The notes: generated by a model from the sequence alone, not told the origin. Counted from the first letter of the stretch, positions 17,943 through 27,954 are shown. The stretch is DNA of 64,000 nt from Sulfurospirillum sp. 1612 (GCF_036556685.1 NZ_CP140614.1:744001-808000); one strand, 5' to 3'. Translations and numbers: made by a program.

Positions 17943-19154
17943 ATGATAAAAGAACCAGTAGAAAAAACCTATAAAATTGCCATTGCAGGGACGGGTTATG
18001 TCGGACTTTCCAATGGCATTTTGCTTTCACTTCATCATGAAGTCATTGCGCTTGATATTGTTCCTGAGAAAGTCGCGATGATTAACAATGGAGTGTCTCC
18101 TATTGAAGATAAAGAAATCAGTGAATATTTACCTCAGGTTACGAAAAAAACAAAGCCACATTTTCTTAAAGCTACTTTGGATAAAGTAGAAGCCTATACG
18201 GATGCAGACTACGTCATCATCGCAACACCAACGGATTATGATCCTGAAACGAATTATTTTAATACCTCACTAGTGGAGATGATTATCAAAGATGTTTTAG
18301 ATATCAATCCTAATGCCACGATGATTATTAAATCAACCGTTCCCGTTGGCTACACTGCTAGTATTCGTGAACAGTTCCAGACACAAAATATCATCTTTTC
18401 ACCTGAATTTTTGAGAGAGGGTAAGGCCCTTTATGACAATCTTTATCCGAGTAGGATTATCGTAGGTGAAAAAAGTGAACGGGCACAAGTCTTTGCCAAT
18501 CTTTTAGCGCAAGGAGCCAAAAAAGAAGATATAGAAATATTACTAACCGATTCAACCGAAGCAGAAGCTGTGAAGCTCTTCTCAAATACCTACTTAGCAC
18601 TTCGTGTCTCTTACTTCAATGAGCTCGATTCGTATGCGCAAGTTCATAATCTCAATACCAAAGACATCATCACAGGGGTAGGATTAGACCCAAGAATTGG
18701 GATGCATTATAACAATCCAAGCTTTGGCTATGGTGGCTATTGTTTGCCCAAAGATACCAAACAATTGTTAGCAAATTATAAAAATGTACCGAGTAATATT
18801 ATTCGTGCTATTGTTGATGCAAATTCAACACGGAAAGATTTTGTAGCCGATACGATTATTGCAAAACAGCCAAAAATCGTTGGTGTTTATAGACTCATCA
18901 TGAAAAGTGGCAGTGATAATTTTAGAGCCTCATCAATTCAAGGGGTCATGAAACGTATCAAGGCAAAAGGGATTGAGGTGGTGGTTTATGAACCGGTCAT
19001 CGAGGAAGACGAATTTTTTCGCTCACGAGTGATTAAAGATTTGGATGAATTTAAAAAGATGAGTGATGTCATCGTCGCCAATCGCTTAAGCAAAGATTTA
19101 TTGGATGTGAAAGATAAAGTCTACACGCGTGATATATTTAACAGTGACAGTTAG
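17943..19154 (+). CDS. ugd: UDP-glucose 6-dehydrogenase
   Basis: NAD-dependent oxidation of UDP-glucose to UDP-glucuronate. The 403 residues show a Rossmann loop [10 protein letters not shown] (about 15-24), STVPVGYT, and the catalytic cysteine in [13 protein letters not shown]. The short form resembles E. coli Ugd (388). It follows gmhA by five bases and is followed at once by an epimerase that would use its product. Confidence 0.92.
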   Translation: MIKEPVEKTYKIAIAGTGYVGLSNGILLSLHHEVIALDIVPEKVAMINNGVSPIEDKEISEYLPQVTKKTKPHFLKATLDKVEAYTDADYVIIATPTDYDPETNYFNTSLVEMIIKDVLDINPNATMIIKSTVPVGYTASIREQFQTQNIIFSPEFLREGKALYDNLYPSRIIVGEKSERAQVFANLLAQGAKKEDIEILLTDSTEAEAVKLFSNTYLALRVSYFNELDSYAQVHNLNTKDIITGVGLDPRIGMHYNNPSFGYGGYCLPKDTKQLLANYKNVPSNIIRAIVDANSTRKDFVADTIIAKQPKIVGVYRLIMKSGSDNFRASSIQGVMKRIKAKGIEVVVYEPVIEEDEFFRSRVIKDLDEFKKMSDVIVANRLSKDLLDVKDKVYTRDIFNSDS

Positions 19155-19160
19155 GGAAAA

Positions 19161-20213
19161 ATGAAAATATTAATAACAGGAACAGCAGGATTTATCGGGT
19201 TTTATTTGGCCAAAAAGCTATTAGAACGGGGTGATGAAGTCATAGGCATTGATAATATCAATGATTATTATGATGTCAATCTAAAATATGCAAGATTAAA
19301 AGAGCTTGGCATCGACAAAGAAGCGATAAAAGAGGGCGTACTTACGCAAAGTAGCACCTATGCAAAACATCAATTTATCAAAGCCAATCTTGAAAATACA
19401 GAGATTATCAATCAGCTTTTTAAAGAAGAAAAGTTTGATGCTGTATGCAATCTCGCAGCACAAGCGGGTGTGCGCTACTCTTTGGAAAATCCTCATGCCT
19501 ACATACAAAGTAATGTCGTAGGATTAATGAATATATTAGAAGCGTGTCGTAATTTTGATGTCAATAATCTCGCATATGCGAGTAGTTCCTCTGTTTATGG
19601 GCTCAATAAATCACAACCCTTTAAGACTAGTGATCATACCGACCATCCGGTGAGCCTTTATGCCGCTACGAAAAAATCAAGTGAAATGATGGCGCATGCT
19701 TACAGTCATCTTTATGGGATTCGTACAACAGGACTTAGGTTTTTTACTGTTTATGGTCCTTGGGGTAGACCCGATATGGCACCGATGCTTTTTGCTGATG
19801 CGATATTACATGATAGAGCGATAAACGTATTTAATCACGGCAATATGAGTCGAGATTTTACCTATATTGATGATATCGTGGATGGCGTTGTTAAGGTGAT
19901 TGATAACCCTGCAAAAATCAATGAAGATTTTGATCCTCTAAATCCAGATCCTTCAATCTCTTCAGCACCTTATAAAATCTATAATATCGGTAATAACGAA
20001 CCAGTGAGTTTGATGGAGTTTATCGAAACCATCGAATCTTCACTTGGTAAAAAAGCAGAAAAAAACTTCATGGATATGCAAGATGGCGATGTTGTCTCCA
20101 CTTATGCTGATGTGAGTGGATTGATTGAAGATTTTGGATACAAACCTGATACTAAATTATCAGAAGGTATAGAAAAATTTATCCGTTGGTATCAAGATTT
20201 TTATAAAAATTAG
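19161..20213 (+). CDS. UDP-glucuronate 4-epimerase (CapI/LpsL-like)
   Basis: NAD-dependent epimerase of 350 residues: Rossmann loop GTAGFIGFYL (7-16), ASSSSVYG, catalytic YAATK and the RFFTVYGPWGRPDMA stretch characteristic of UDP-glucuronate 4-epimerases rather than GalE. With the adjacent ugd it would convert UDP-glucose to UDP-galacturonate. A general UDP-hexose epimerase is the alternative. It ends four bases inside the converging waaF gene. Confidence 0.85.
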   Translation: MKILITGTAGFIGFYLAKKLLERGDEVIGIDNINDYYDVNLKYARLKELGIDKEAIKEGVLTQSSTYAKHQFIKANLENTEIINQLFKEEKFDAVCNLAAQAGVRYSLENPHAYIQSNVVGLMNILEACRNFDVNNLAYASSSSVYGLNKSQPFKTSDHTDHPVSLYAATKKSSEMMAHAYSHLYGIRTTGLRFFTVYGPWGRPDMAPMLFADAILHDRAINVFNHGNMSRDFTYIDDIVDGVVKVIDNPAKINEDFDPLNPDPSISSAPYKIYNIGNNEPVSLMEFIETIESSLGKKAEKNFMDMQDGDVVSTYADVSGLIEDFGYKPDTKLSEGIEKFIRWYQDFYKN

Positions 20214-21151
20214 ATGACTTTTTGAGTCTTTAGGTGGGCATTGATGCGCGTGATCACTTCAGCAGCTTTGATGCCCTTCATGCACTCATGTGTGTGAATT
20301 GGGCACACTCTTTTCATACAAGGGGCACACGCTAAATCGTGTGAAATTATAAAACTATTGGGATTTTGCCATGGTGCGGTTTCATCATAACGCGTGGGAC
20401 CAAAAAGTGCCACCGTTGGGACTTGATATGCCGCTGCGATGTGCATCGGGCCACTGTCGTTGCTCACAAAAAGACTAAGACCTGCAATCTGTTGGATGAG
20501 CGATTGTATTGAAGTCTTCCCTGCCAGATTGGTAACGTTTTGTGCTCGTATGTGCTCTGCTACTTCATTGGCGATTTTGATCTCGCCTGGGCCTCCAAAA
20601 ATCACAATATCAAAATCTTTTGCAAAATAATCAGCTACTTTGGCAAACTCATCAGGATACCATCTCTTGGCACTACCATAAGTAGCTCCGGGATTGATAC
20701 CAAGTGTAGGACGTGTGAAGTGGTGCGGTTTTTGATAGAGTTTGAGTGCTTTAGGGCTGGATTGGATTTGTAAAGATGTCGCGATAAAGTGTGAATACTT
20801 TTCGACTTGATGTCCACGGAAATGGTTCTTTTTGTATTGAAATTTTTGCTTGGCATCAACAAAATACAAAAGGGCTTTTGTGCTAAAAGAACTTCTGAAA
20901 CTAATGGCAAGATCAAAGGTTCCTAAAGATTTTGCAGTTTTATAAAGCCACAAAAAGCGCGATTTTGATTTTTTGCTTTCATCTAAGATGATATGGGAGC
21001 AGTTTGGGTGAGTCTTGAGCGCCTCAGTGGATACATAAGAGCCAAAAAATGAGATTTTAGCATCAGGATAGATTTCTAAAATCTCTTCAATCGCTGGTGT
21101 TGTCATGATGGCATCACCCAACCATGTCGGAAGCTCAATGAAGATATTCAT
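20210..21151 (-). CDS. waaF: ADP-heptose:LPS heptosyltransferase II
   Basis: GT9 glycosyltransferase adding the second heptose to the LOS inner core at the cytoplasmic face of the inner membrane. The N-terminus (IELPTWLGDAIMTTPAIEEI) is the WaaF form of the family; the donor site is SNDSGPMHIAAAY...FGPT. A Cys-rich segment near the end (CAPCMKRVCPIHTHEC) is often seen in heptosyltransferase II. It overlaps the upstream GT4 gene by 17 bases and is the last gene of the long minus-strand core operon. Confidence 0.93.
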   Translation of the reverse strand: MNIFIELPTWLGDAIMTTPAIEEILEIYPDAKISFFGSYVSTEALKTHPNCSHIILDESKKSKSRFLWLYKTAKSLGTFDLAISFRSSFSTKALLYFVDAKQKFQYKKNHFRGHQVEKYSHFIATSLQIQSSPKALKLYQKPHHFTRPTLGINPGATYGSAKRWYPDEFAKVADYFAKDFDIVIFGGPGEIKIANEVAEHIRAQNVTNLAGKTSIQSLIQQIAGLSLFVSNDSGPMHIAAAYQVPTVALFGPTRYDETAPWQNPNSFIISHDLACAPCMKRVCPIHTHECMKGIKAAEVITRINAHLKTQKVI

Positions 21152-22175
21152 AGATAATCCTCATCGTCTCTTTGGCGTTTTTCTCAATCGTGAAGTTTTG
21201 GACGATTTGATAATTTTCTTCTTTGACTTTTGCTAGTTTTATGGGGTCAGCTAAAAGCGCATCGATTTTATCCACGATGGAGTTATCTTGAGGTGTTTTC
21301 ATGATGTAATTTTGATCGAGTATTTCGCCTCCACCGCAAAATTTTGTTGTGATGACAGCATTGGAAAAACTCATGGCCTCTAAAATGACATTGCCAAAAG
21401 GTTCATATTTTGTGGGAAACAAAAAAATGTCACTTATTGTATAAAAATCATTCACATCACTTCGTGGACCTGTAAAAATCACCTGTTTGGATAAGTTGAG
21501 CTGTTTTGCTATATCTTTGTAGTGCTGTATTTTATTCTCTTTTCCCACTATGAATGCCTTAAAATTCCGATATTTTAAGCGTGATAATATCTCTAAAAAT
21601 TCTTGTACACCTTTTCTCTTGTATCCGCTACCCACATATAAAAAAATTTTTTCATCAGATGAAATCTGAAACTCTTTTGATAGTCTTTTGAAAGAAGCAT
21701 CAAAATCAGATGGTATGATTTTGATACCATTATAAACTACTGCAATTTTTTCTGCAGGGATATTATAAGTTTTTATAATATCATTTTTTACCATATTAGA
21801 GATTGCAATAATTTTTTTGCAGTTTGAAAACATTCGCTTTTCAATATATAAATATACGATATTGAGTAGACGGAATGGGGATTTATTCTCAATCTGCATA
21901 AATACCTTATGGACGCCATCTCCTGCTCGGTAAATATCTGGACACGTGATTCTCTCTAGTGAAAAATAGAATTTATCTTTTTTAAGAGCACAGACATACA
22001 GATTAAATAAAACTGCACGGAACCAAGACATCAGAAAATTTGGAAAAATGGAATTGATGACTTGTGTATGAATGTTTTGTTTATTTAATTCATCTACTAA
22101 TCTTTGAAGATAAATTTCTGCTCCACCAAATTTTGTTTTATTTGATCTTACAAAATAAATAGCTTTATTTTTCAT
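21135..22175 (-). CDS. GT4-family glycosyltransferase
   Basis: A 346-residue two-domain GT-B enzyme. The N-terminal GGAEIYLQRL loop, central GSGYKRKGVQEF and C-terminal FLFPTKYEPFGNVILEAMS (the E-x7-E-like donor site) place it in GT4. Donor and acceptor cannot be deduced. The ATG at 22175 is inside the end of the O-antigen ligase gene (11-base overlap); the longer form from 22220 is unlikely. It is notably AT-rich. Confidence 0.88.
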   Translation of the reverse strand: MKNKAIYFVRSNKTKFGGAEIYLQRLVDELNKQNIHTQVINSIFPNFLMSWFRAVLFNLYVCALKKDKFYFSLERITCPDIYRAGDGVHKVFMQIENKSPFRLLNIVYLYIEKRMFSNCKKIIAISNMVKNDIIKTYNIPAEKIAVVYNGIKIIPSDFDASFKRLSKEFQISSDEKIFLYVGSGYKRKGVQEFLEILSRLKYRNFKAFIVGKENKIQHYKDIAKQLNLSKQVIFTGPRSDVNDFYTISDIFLFPTKYEPFGNVILEAMSFSNAVITTKFCGGGEILDQNYIMKTPQDNSIVDKIDALLADPIKLAKVKEENYQIVQNFTIEKNAKETMRIIYEYLH

Positions 22176-23499
22176 GTGTTGTTTCTTGCTGATTGAAAAA
22201 TATTGCAGTACCAATACCAAGTCCCATTAGAAAAAAGAAAACTTTCAAACTGTGATTCATAAAAGTCATATCTATAATTCCTCGGGTATTGTATGCAAAA
22301 ATAAAAAAAATAGTAAAAATTTGAGAAAAACTTGGGGATAATTTGAGTAGGAGATATAATAAAGATAAGGTAAAAGCGACATAGAGTATAAAACCTGGTA
22401 TTCCAATGCCAATAATTAAGTTTAATACACCACTATGTGGGAAATTAAATCCTCCTTCTTGATTGTTATACTTCTCATCCATCATATTTTTGTAGGCATA
22501 ACGTGAATATCCTATTCCTAGAGGATAATCCAACAACGTTTTATATCCATGGACCTGTTGCGCAAGACGAATATAATTTGACATATTAACACATTGTCCA
22601 TTTGATAGCTTTGGGCAAGGAAATTTTGTGGGGTTTAACCAATATAAGGATGGACTATATAAAGAAATATTGATAGTTTCTGATATACTATCCCATCTTT
22701 TGTCAGATTTTAGATTCCCTAAAACTAAAGCTATAAGAAATATAGTTGTAATTGAAAACAAAACAAATTTTTGAAATTTTGGATGGTGTGATGTCAAAAG
22801 GTAAAAGAGGATAAATGTGATTGTCGTTAATGAAAAGGTGACAACACCCCATCGCATTCCCTCAAGATAAATTGCAATTACAAAGGTCAGAAAAATAAAA
22901 GGAATAGCAAAATTTGAGAGATATAAATATTTTTGATTGTATTTAAATCTCGTATATATTTCTGCAAGGAACATTGAATAGATTAAGTTTGTTAGATAAC
23001 TGATTTCATCAACTGGCAAAATATAAACTTTTCTAATAGGTATTACGCCTGACTGCAGAAAATGGTACCCTGCCATTGTGAGAAGAATAATAAGATGACT
23101 AAAACCGACAAAAAAGACAATATTGATTATAATTTTTTGTGACCTTTTAGGCAAGAGAATTGCAATACACATACCTACAAAAAGATATATTAATGGTGAA
23201 AAAAATTGATTTGATATTTCTGTTAGATGATATCCTCTAGACGTGATAATAGGCTGAAGAAGAATCCAACTAGAGAGTAAAAACAAAAAAATCATGCTAA
23301 TTTTTATTTTTGAAAAAAACATAGCATATCTATGATATTTTTCTTTTTTTGCAATAAAAACCAATGTTAATATCATAAAGAATAAAATAAAATATTGCAA
23401 AGATATTGTATGTTTGATATAAATAGTAAAAATAAAAAGCGCTGTTAAAAAATAGAAAGCCAAGTATCTTTGATTAATTTTTTGTTTTAGTCTACTCAT
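22165..23499 (-). CDS. O-antigen ligase/polymerase-family membrane protein (WaaL-like)
   Basis: A 444-residue polytopic protein with about ten to twelve hydrophobic helices and one large periplasmic loop (about 265-345) containing conserved-type Arg, His and Tyr residues (RLAQQVHGYKTLLDYPLGIG, NFPHSGVLNL). This is the layout of the Wzy_C/WaaL superfamily. It probably links a glycan to the lipid A core, but a Wzy polymerase is an alternative. It lacks a visible ribosome site; a short upstream frame ends four bases before its ATG. Strongly AT-rich. Confidence 0.75.
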   Translation of the reverse strand: MSRLKQKINQRYLAFYFLTALFIFTIYIKHTISLQYFILFFMILTLVFIAKKEKYHRYAMFFSKIKISMIFLFLLSSWILLQPIITSRGYHLTEISNQFFSPLIYLFVGMCIAILLPKRSQKIIINIVFFVGFSHLIILLTMAGYHFLQSGVIPIRKVYILPVDEISYLTNLIYSMFLAEIYTRFKYNQKYLYLSNFAIPFIFLTFVIAIYLEGMRWGVVTFSLTTITFILFYLLTSHHPKFQKFVLFSITTIFLIALVLGNLKSDKRWDSISETINISLYSPSLYWLNPTKFPCPKLSNGQCVNMSNYIRLAQQVHGYKTLLDYPLGIGYSRYAYKNMMDEKYNNQEGGFNFPHSGVLNLIIGIGIPGFILYVAFTLSLLYLLLKLSPSFSQIFTIFFIFAYNTRGIIDMTFMNHSLKVFFFLMGLGIGTAIFFNQQETTHEK

Positions 23500-23503
23500 A
23501 TAA

Positions 23504-23587
23504 TTAATACTTAAACTTAAAATTTTTTATCATGATAGGGTGTATATACATGATTATCGGAGAGAATTTTTGTTTTTTGCTTGTCAT
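23504..23587 (-). CDS. Possible 27-residue leader peptide before the O-antigen ligase
   Basis: An ATG at 23587 preceded by AAGGAAGG, the best ribosome site in this 186-base gap, opens a frame of 27 codons (MTSKKQKFSPIIMYIH...) ending in TAA four bases before the ligase start, which has no ribosome site of its own. Translational coupling would explain this arrangement. No similarity is recognised and the frame may be chance. Confidence 0.35.
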   Translation of the reverse strand: MTSKKQKFSPIIMYIHPIMIKNFKFKY

Positions 23588-23655
23588 TTACCTTCCTTAT
23601 GTTCTAATTACCTCAACTGTTGAATAATACTTGAATTTTACTGTAAAATCTTTTT

Positions 23656-23686
23656 AATTTCAAAAAATATTTGATATTTTGAAATT
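23656..23686. repeat. AT-rich inverted repeat after a glycosyltransferase gene
   Basis: AATTTCAAAA (23656-23665) pairs with TTTTGAAATT (23677-23686) over an eleven-base loop, directly at the stop codon of the GT4 gene. It is weak as a terminator because no T-tract follows on the minus strand; it may reduce read-through inside the core operon. Confidence 0.4.
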
Positions 23687-24828
23687 TATGAATTTCCCTT
23701 TGCACACAATTGCAAATATTGTTCAATTGAGTAGGATGCTTTAAATTTTTCTATATATTTGTCTTCTATCTTTGGATAGGATTCGAGTGCTTTTTGGATA
23801 TTGTTGGCTAATCCTTCGATATCGCCAACAGGTGATAGAAATTCTTTTAATTCATCAACTAAGACTTCACTTGGTCCCGTAGGACAATCGGTACTGACAA
23901 TTTTTGTTCCTAAAACGAGTGCTTCAACTAAAACTAAAGGCAATCCTTCACTATTTGAGGACATCACAAAAAGTTCTGCATTTTTAATCCACGGATAAGG
24001 ATTTTTCTGAAAACCAGGGAAAATGATTTTATCTTCGATACCGAGCTCTTTAATAAGATCTTTTAACTCTTTCAAATATTGTTTATCTGATGAGGTATGC
24101 GTGTTTCCGATCAATACCAAGGGCAAGGGTGTATTTGCTTTTTTGTATGCTTTTACTAACAATTTTTGATTTTTTCTGTTTTCAAATTTTGCCGCATAGA
24201 TAATATATTTTTCTTTAGGGATATTCAAATTTTCTTCTTCTGCTCTTTTGCGAATGGTCTCGAAGTCAAAAGGGTTGTAAATACATTGAATCATACGAGG
24301 TTTAATGTTCATTTGTTTTGTAATATCATCAACCAGTGCTTTAGAAACTGTTATGATATTCTGATTGTCATATCTACTTTTGAATTGTAATTTAAATTTC
24401 AATTTTCTTCGTAATCTCTTAAATCCACTCGTGTGCTCAAATTTGCTTTTATAATAGACAAACATTGAATTTCTATAGCGAATATAAAAGTTTTTTAATT
24501 TTGCTTTTTTTGCAAGCAAATCCATATCTTCTGCATTTGAAATAAAAAGATCAAAAGGCTTTGCATTAGTTTCTATGGTTGCTACAACTTTTTTGAGTCT
24601 TTGCGCTAATAAAATTTTATTGATAAATTTATATTTAGAAAGTTCTCCATCATGGCTCAAGGTATGAATTGTATATAAAGTAGGGTTGATTTCATGTTCT
24701 ATGACATCTTTGATTAAAATGATGTGCACTTCATGCCCAAATTTTGCAAATGTTTCTGCAAAATTAAGAACGATTCGTTCTGCGCCACCACCTATGAGTG
24801 TGTCAATTAATAGACCTATTTTTTTCAT
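23686..24828 (-). CDS. GT4-family glycosyltransferase
   Basis: A 380-residue GT-B enzyme with N-terminal LIGGGAERIVLNFAETF and a C-terminal FVMSSNSEGLPLVLVEAL donor site followed by VSTDCPTGPSEVL. It shares this whole layout with the next gene upstream (24829-25929), so the two look like a tandem duplication. Substrate is unknown; it probably extends the outer core. The start codon overlaps the neighbour's stop (TAAATG). Confidence 0.9.
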   Translation of the reverse strand: MKKIGLLIDTLIGGGAERIVLNFAETFAKFGHEVHIILIKDVIEHEINPTLYTIHTLSHDGELSKYKFINKILLAQRLKKVVATIETNAKPFDLFISNAEDMDLLAKKAKLKNFYIRYRNSMFVYYKSKFEHTSGFKRLRRKLKFKLQFKSRYDNQNIITVSKALVDDITKQMNIKPRMIQCIYNPFDFETIRKRAEEENLNIPKEKYIIYAAKFENRKNQKLLVKAYKKANTPLPLVLIGNTHTSSDKQYLKELKDLIKELGIEDKIIFPGFQKNPYPWIKNAELFVMSSNSEGLPLVLVEALVLGTKIVSTDCPTGPSEVLVDELKEFLSPVGDIEGLANNIQKALESYPKIEDKYIEKFKASYSIEQYLQLCAKGNS

Positions 24829-25929
24829 TTAATTTCCTAATTCTAAGTATTGTTTTGTGATGGCGTCAATCTGATATTTTTCAAGATTTATTGATGCCAG
24901 AGTCTTTTTGATGTTACTTTTTTCACTAAGAGCCATTTTAATTTTTTCCCCTAGCATGATGGGATCATTACAGGATGATAAATATTTGTTTAAGGAACCT
25001 TCTAGAATCTCGCGTGGTCCAGATGGACAATCGGTACTAACTATTGGAGTTTGGAGAATTAATGCCTCAATTAGCACTGTTGGTAGTCCCTCATAATCAC
25101 TTGATAAAACAAAAGCTTCCGCATTTTTGATAAAAGGATAGGGGTTTTTCTGAAAATCAAGCATGATGACTTTGTTTTCAAGATGCAATTTTTGAATAAT
25201 ATTTAAAATCTTTGATTTATCTTGCCCTTTTCCTATGATAACAAGTTTTTCTTTTATATTGGCATGTTGATAGGCCTCAAGCAATAAATCTTGTCTTTTG
25301 TGTTCTATTAAAAATCTACCAATATGAACAATATAAGGTTCTTTAGGAACAAGCGGATTAAATTCCGATGCTTTTTCTATAATCCCATTGATGTCAAAAG
25401 GGTTATAAATCGTAGTAATAAATTTTGGCTTTATATGCAAAGTTGTTAATAAATCTTTTTGTACACCGTGCGAAACGGTTATGAGATTTTGGTGATGATA
25501 TAATCTCTTGAATTTCAAAATTTCTCTCAAATACTTGATTTTATGAATCAAAGATGCATTTGAATATCTTTTTTTGAGTTTCTGACTGATTGTATTATGA
25601 ATCACAAAATAAGTATTGGGAAACTTTAAGAGTCTAACCATTTTATCGGTTGATTCCAAATTTGATAAAATAAGATCAAAAGGACCGTCTTTTATTAAAA
25701 CTTTTTTTAAAAGAAGGGCATAGTCTTTTCTTCTCATTTTTTGCTGCGTTTTAATATCTTCTAAACAGAACAAATTGAGATTGTCAGGAATGAGATGTTC
25801 AATATGATTTTTTCGAATGTAAAAATTGACTTTAGCATTTTGTGAAAGAAAACCGCTGGCTATCTCAAGCATGACTTTTTCAGCGCCACCACCCGCTAAA
25901 GAATCGATGATAATTGCAACTTTTTTCAT
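24829..25929 (-). CDS. GT4-family glycosyltransferase, paralogue of the neighbour
   Basis: A 366-residue GT-B enzyme: SLAGGGAEKVMLEIASGF near the N-terminus, IGRFLIEHKRQDLLLEAY in the middle, FVLSSDYEGLPTVLIEAL and VSTDCPSGPREIL at the donor site. The near-identical motif order with the gene at 23686-24828 indicates common origin. The start overlaps the stop of the upstream GT9 gene (ATGA). Confidence 0.9.
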   Translation of the reverse strand: MKKVAIIIDSLAGGGAEKVMLEIASGFLSQNAKVNFYIRKNHIEHLIPDNLNLFCLEDIKTQQKMRRKDYALLLKKVLIKDGPFDLILSNLESTDKMVRLLKFPNTYFVIHNTISQKLKKRYSNASLIHKIKYLREILKFKRLYHHQNLITVSHGVQKDLLTTLHIKPKFITTIYNPFDINGIIEKASEFNPLVPKEPYIVHIGRFLIEHKRQDLLLEAYQHANIKEKLVIIGKGQDKSKILNIIQKLHLENKVIMLDFQKNPYPFIKNAEAFVLSSDYEGLPTVLIEALILQTPIVSTDCPSGPREILEGSLNKYLSSCNDPIMLGEKIKMALSEKSNIKKTLASINLEKYQIDAITKQYLELGN

Positions 25930-26894
25930 TTTATATGCTCGCTTGCACGTTGTATTTGTTCTGTGATTGTCTGTGGCAATATATTGTCAGCAATTTTACT
26001 TTTATCTTGAATAACCAAATCTTTATAACCCCAAGGATACCATTTCTTCATATTGGTTGCACCGCTTATCGCTATAGTTTTGACACCAAGAGCTGGAGCT
26101 ATATGCATGGCACCGCCATCTAGTGTGACAAAAAGCGCTACATTTTTGATGACACCAGAGAGGTCTTCAAGCGAAGATGTTTTGATAAAGACTGCCTTGG
26201 TGTGTTCGCTAAGCCATTGTGCTTTTGCAAAGTCAGCCGGTTCGGCACTCAATAGTATTGTATCGTTTTGTAAATTTGCTATGATTGTTTTAAATTTTTC
26301 TTTACTATAGCGATTCTCTACTTTTCGTGAAGAGATGTGAAATAGGATAAATCCTTGAAATTGAGAATATTTAGTGCTAAGAGACTTTGGTACATAAAAT
26401 AGTGTCTTTTCATCATGATATTTGACACCAAATTCTTTAAGACAATCAAAACAAAATTCCACCTCGTGTTTTGTATCATCAACGGGGATATGAATATTGA
26501 AATGATCCTTCCCTTTTGGATTTTTCACACCGACTTTATAGGTGGCTGTTGTGATGTTCGAAAAAAGTTCTGCTGATTTGGAGTAATCACTTCTAAAGAC
26601 AACAACAGCATCATATTTTTCTCTTCGAATGGCTAATAAAATTTTGAGTTTTCCCCATCCTGCTTTGAGCTTATCCAAAAGACTTTTTTTATGTTTTGGT
26701 TTCGTGTAGCAGTAGATTTTATCGACAAAAGGATTGTGATCGATGGCGCTATAGTTATAGCTATTGACGACAATATCGATTTGGCTATTTGGATATTTTT
26801 TTCGCAAAGCTTCGATTGCAGGGGTAGTGCAGATCAAATCACCAATATTGTCATTTCGTACAAGTAGGATTTTTTTGTTTGTTAAATCAATCAT
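25926..26894 (-). CDS. GT9-family heptosyltransferase-like protein
   Basis: A 322-residue GT9 enzyme with the N-terminal VRNDNIGDLICTTPAIEAL and the donor-site TLDGGAMHIAPALGVKTIAISG. The Asp-x-Gly-x-Met-His core is kept, but the FGPT segment is replaced by SGAT. Possible donors are ADP-heptose or another nucleotide sugar. It overlaps both neighbours by a few bases. Confidence 0.88.
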   Translation of the reverse strand: MIDLTNKKILLVRNDNIGDLICTTPAIEALRKKYPNSQIDIVVNSYNYSAIDHNPFVDKIYCYTKPKHKKSLLDKLKAGWGKLKILLAIRREKYDAVVVFRSDYSKSAELFSNITTATYKVGVKNPKGKDHFNIHIPVDDTKHEVEFCFDCLKEFGVKYHDEKTLFYVPKSLSTKYSQFQGFILFHISSRKVENRYSKEKFKTIIANLQNDTILLSAEPADFAKAQWLSEHTKAVFIKTSSLEDLSGVIKNVALFVTLDGGAMHIAPALGVKTIAISGATNMKKWYPWGYKDLVIQDKSKIADNILPQTITEQIQRASEHIK

Positions 26895-27954
26895 TCTTTA
26901 GTAACCTTCTTTCAAGTAGAGCTATCACTTCAGCAACGCTTATAAGATCCATTCCTTTATTTGTTCGTTGTTTTTTTGGAACGCTATTGACAAAAAAACC
27001 ATCTTTTTGAATAATGTCATGTAATTTTTCATCTTGATAAGGTCCATACATCTTTGAATCGGTTGGTCCAAATAAGGAAATAGTAGGAGTTTGTAAGGCA
27101 ACTGCCAAATGCATAGTTCCAGTATCATTGGTTATTAATAAATCTAATTCTTTTGTAATATAGGCTAATTCTGTAAGACTTGATTTTCCACATTTATTAA
27201 TAATATGGGTAGGATCTTCTAATGCCTGGGATAAATGCCTCGTTAATTTTTGTTCTAAAGCAGTAGCACCCAATAGAACAAGTTTACACGAATAAGTATC
27301 TAATAGATGACGGGATAATTCGATAAATTTATCAATAGGCCACATTTTATAACTATCTTGTGCTCCTATTTGTAGGCCGATGTATCGATAATTTTTTTCT
27401 TTTTGCAATATGCCTTTTTTAAGGGTGAATTTTTTCGATATTTCCATTTTTGTATCGATAATTTTAGGTTTGAAAACTCTGATAAGATCAAGTTTTTCTT
27501 CTATAATATGTTGTTTTTTACTTGTTAATGTATTTAAAAATATATGTTGATACTCATGATTTTTATTGCTTGTCATTTTGAGAATGTTGCAAGCTCCGCT
27601 TAAAATAGAGAAAAAAATATCTTCGGGGCCATTAGAATGCAGTAGAAAAATTGTATCGATTTTTTTCTTTCTTAACTGTTTTACTAAAGTAATTTGATTG
27701 ATGATGCCTCTTGAGTAAAACAAAAAATCATCCACATATTCAAAATTCTCAAATAAAGGATAAATATTTTTGTGTATTAAAAAAGTAATATGGATATCTT
27801 TAAAATTTTTTCTCAATGTTTTTATTGCAGGTGTTGCTAGGATTGTATCACCAAGTCCTGTATTAGATACTACAAGAATATTATGAAATATTTTTTTATC
27901 ACTTCTTTTTTTGAATAAAGGTAATAGTTTATCTACATAGTTCAAAATTTTCAT
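26887..27954 (-). CDS. GT9-family heptosyltransferase-like protein
   Basis: A 355-residue GT9 enzyme: VVSNTGLGDTILATPAIKTL near residue 30 and NDTGTMHLAVALQTPTISLFGPTD at the donor site. A 25-residue N-terminal extension (KILNYVDKLLPLFKKR) precedes the fold. It is highly AT-rich, more so than the pathway genes on the other strand. It overlaps both neighbours. Confidence 0.88.
   Translation of the reverse strand: MKILNYVDKLLPLFKKRSDKKIFHNILVVSNTGLGDTILATPAIKTLRKNFKDIHITFLIHKNIYPLFENFEYVDDFLFYSRGIINQITLVKQLRKKKIDTIFLLHSNGPEDIFFSILSGACNILKMTSNKNHEYQHIFLNTLTSKKQHIIEEKLDLIRVFKPKIIDTKMEISKKFTLKKGILQKEKNYRYIGLQIGAQDSYKMWPIDKFIELSRHLLDTYSCKLVLLGATALEQKLTRHLSQALEDPTHIINKCGKSSLTELAYITKELDLLITNDTGTMHLAVALQTPTISLFGPTDSKMYGPYQDEKLHDIIQKDGFFVNSVPKKQRTNKGMDLISVAEVIALLERRLLKND

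Noticed and set aside
23656-23686. Rho-independent terminator splitting the core operon
   Set aside because: The stem is only A/T-rich with an eleven-base loop and is followed by A residues on the transcribed strand, so I list it only as an inverted repeat.
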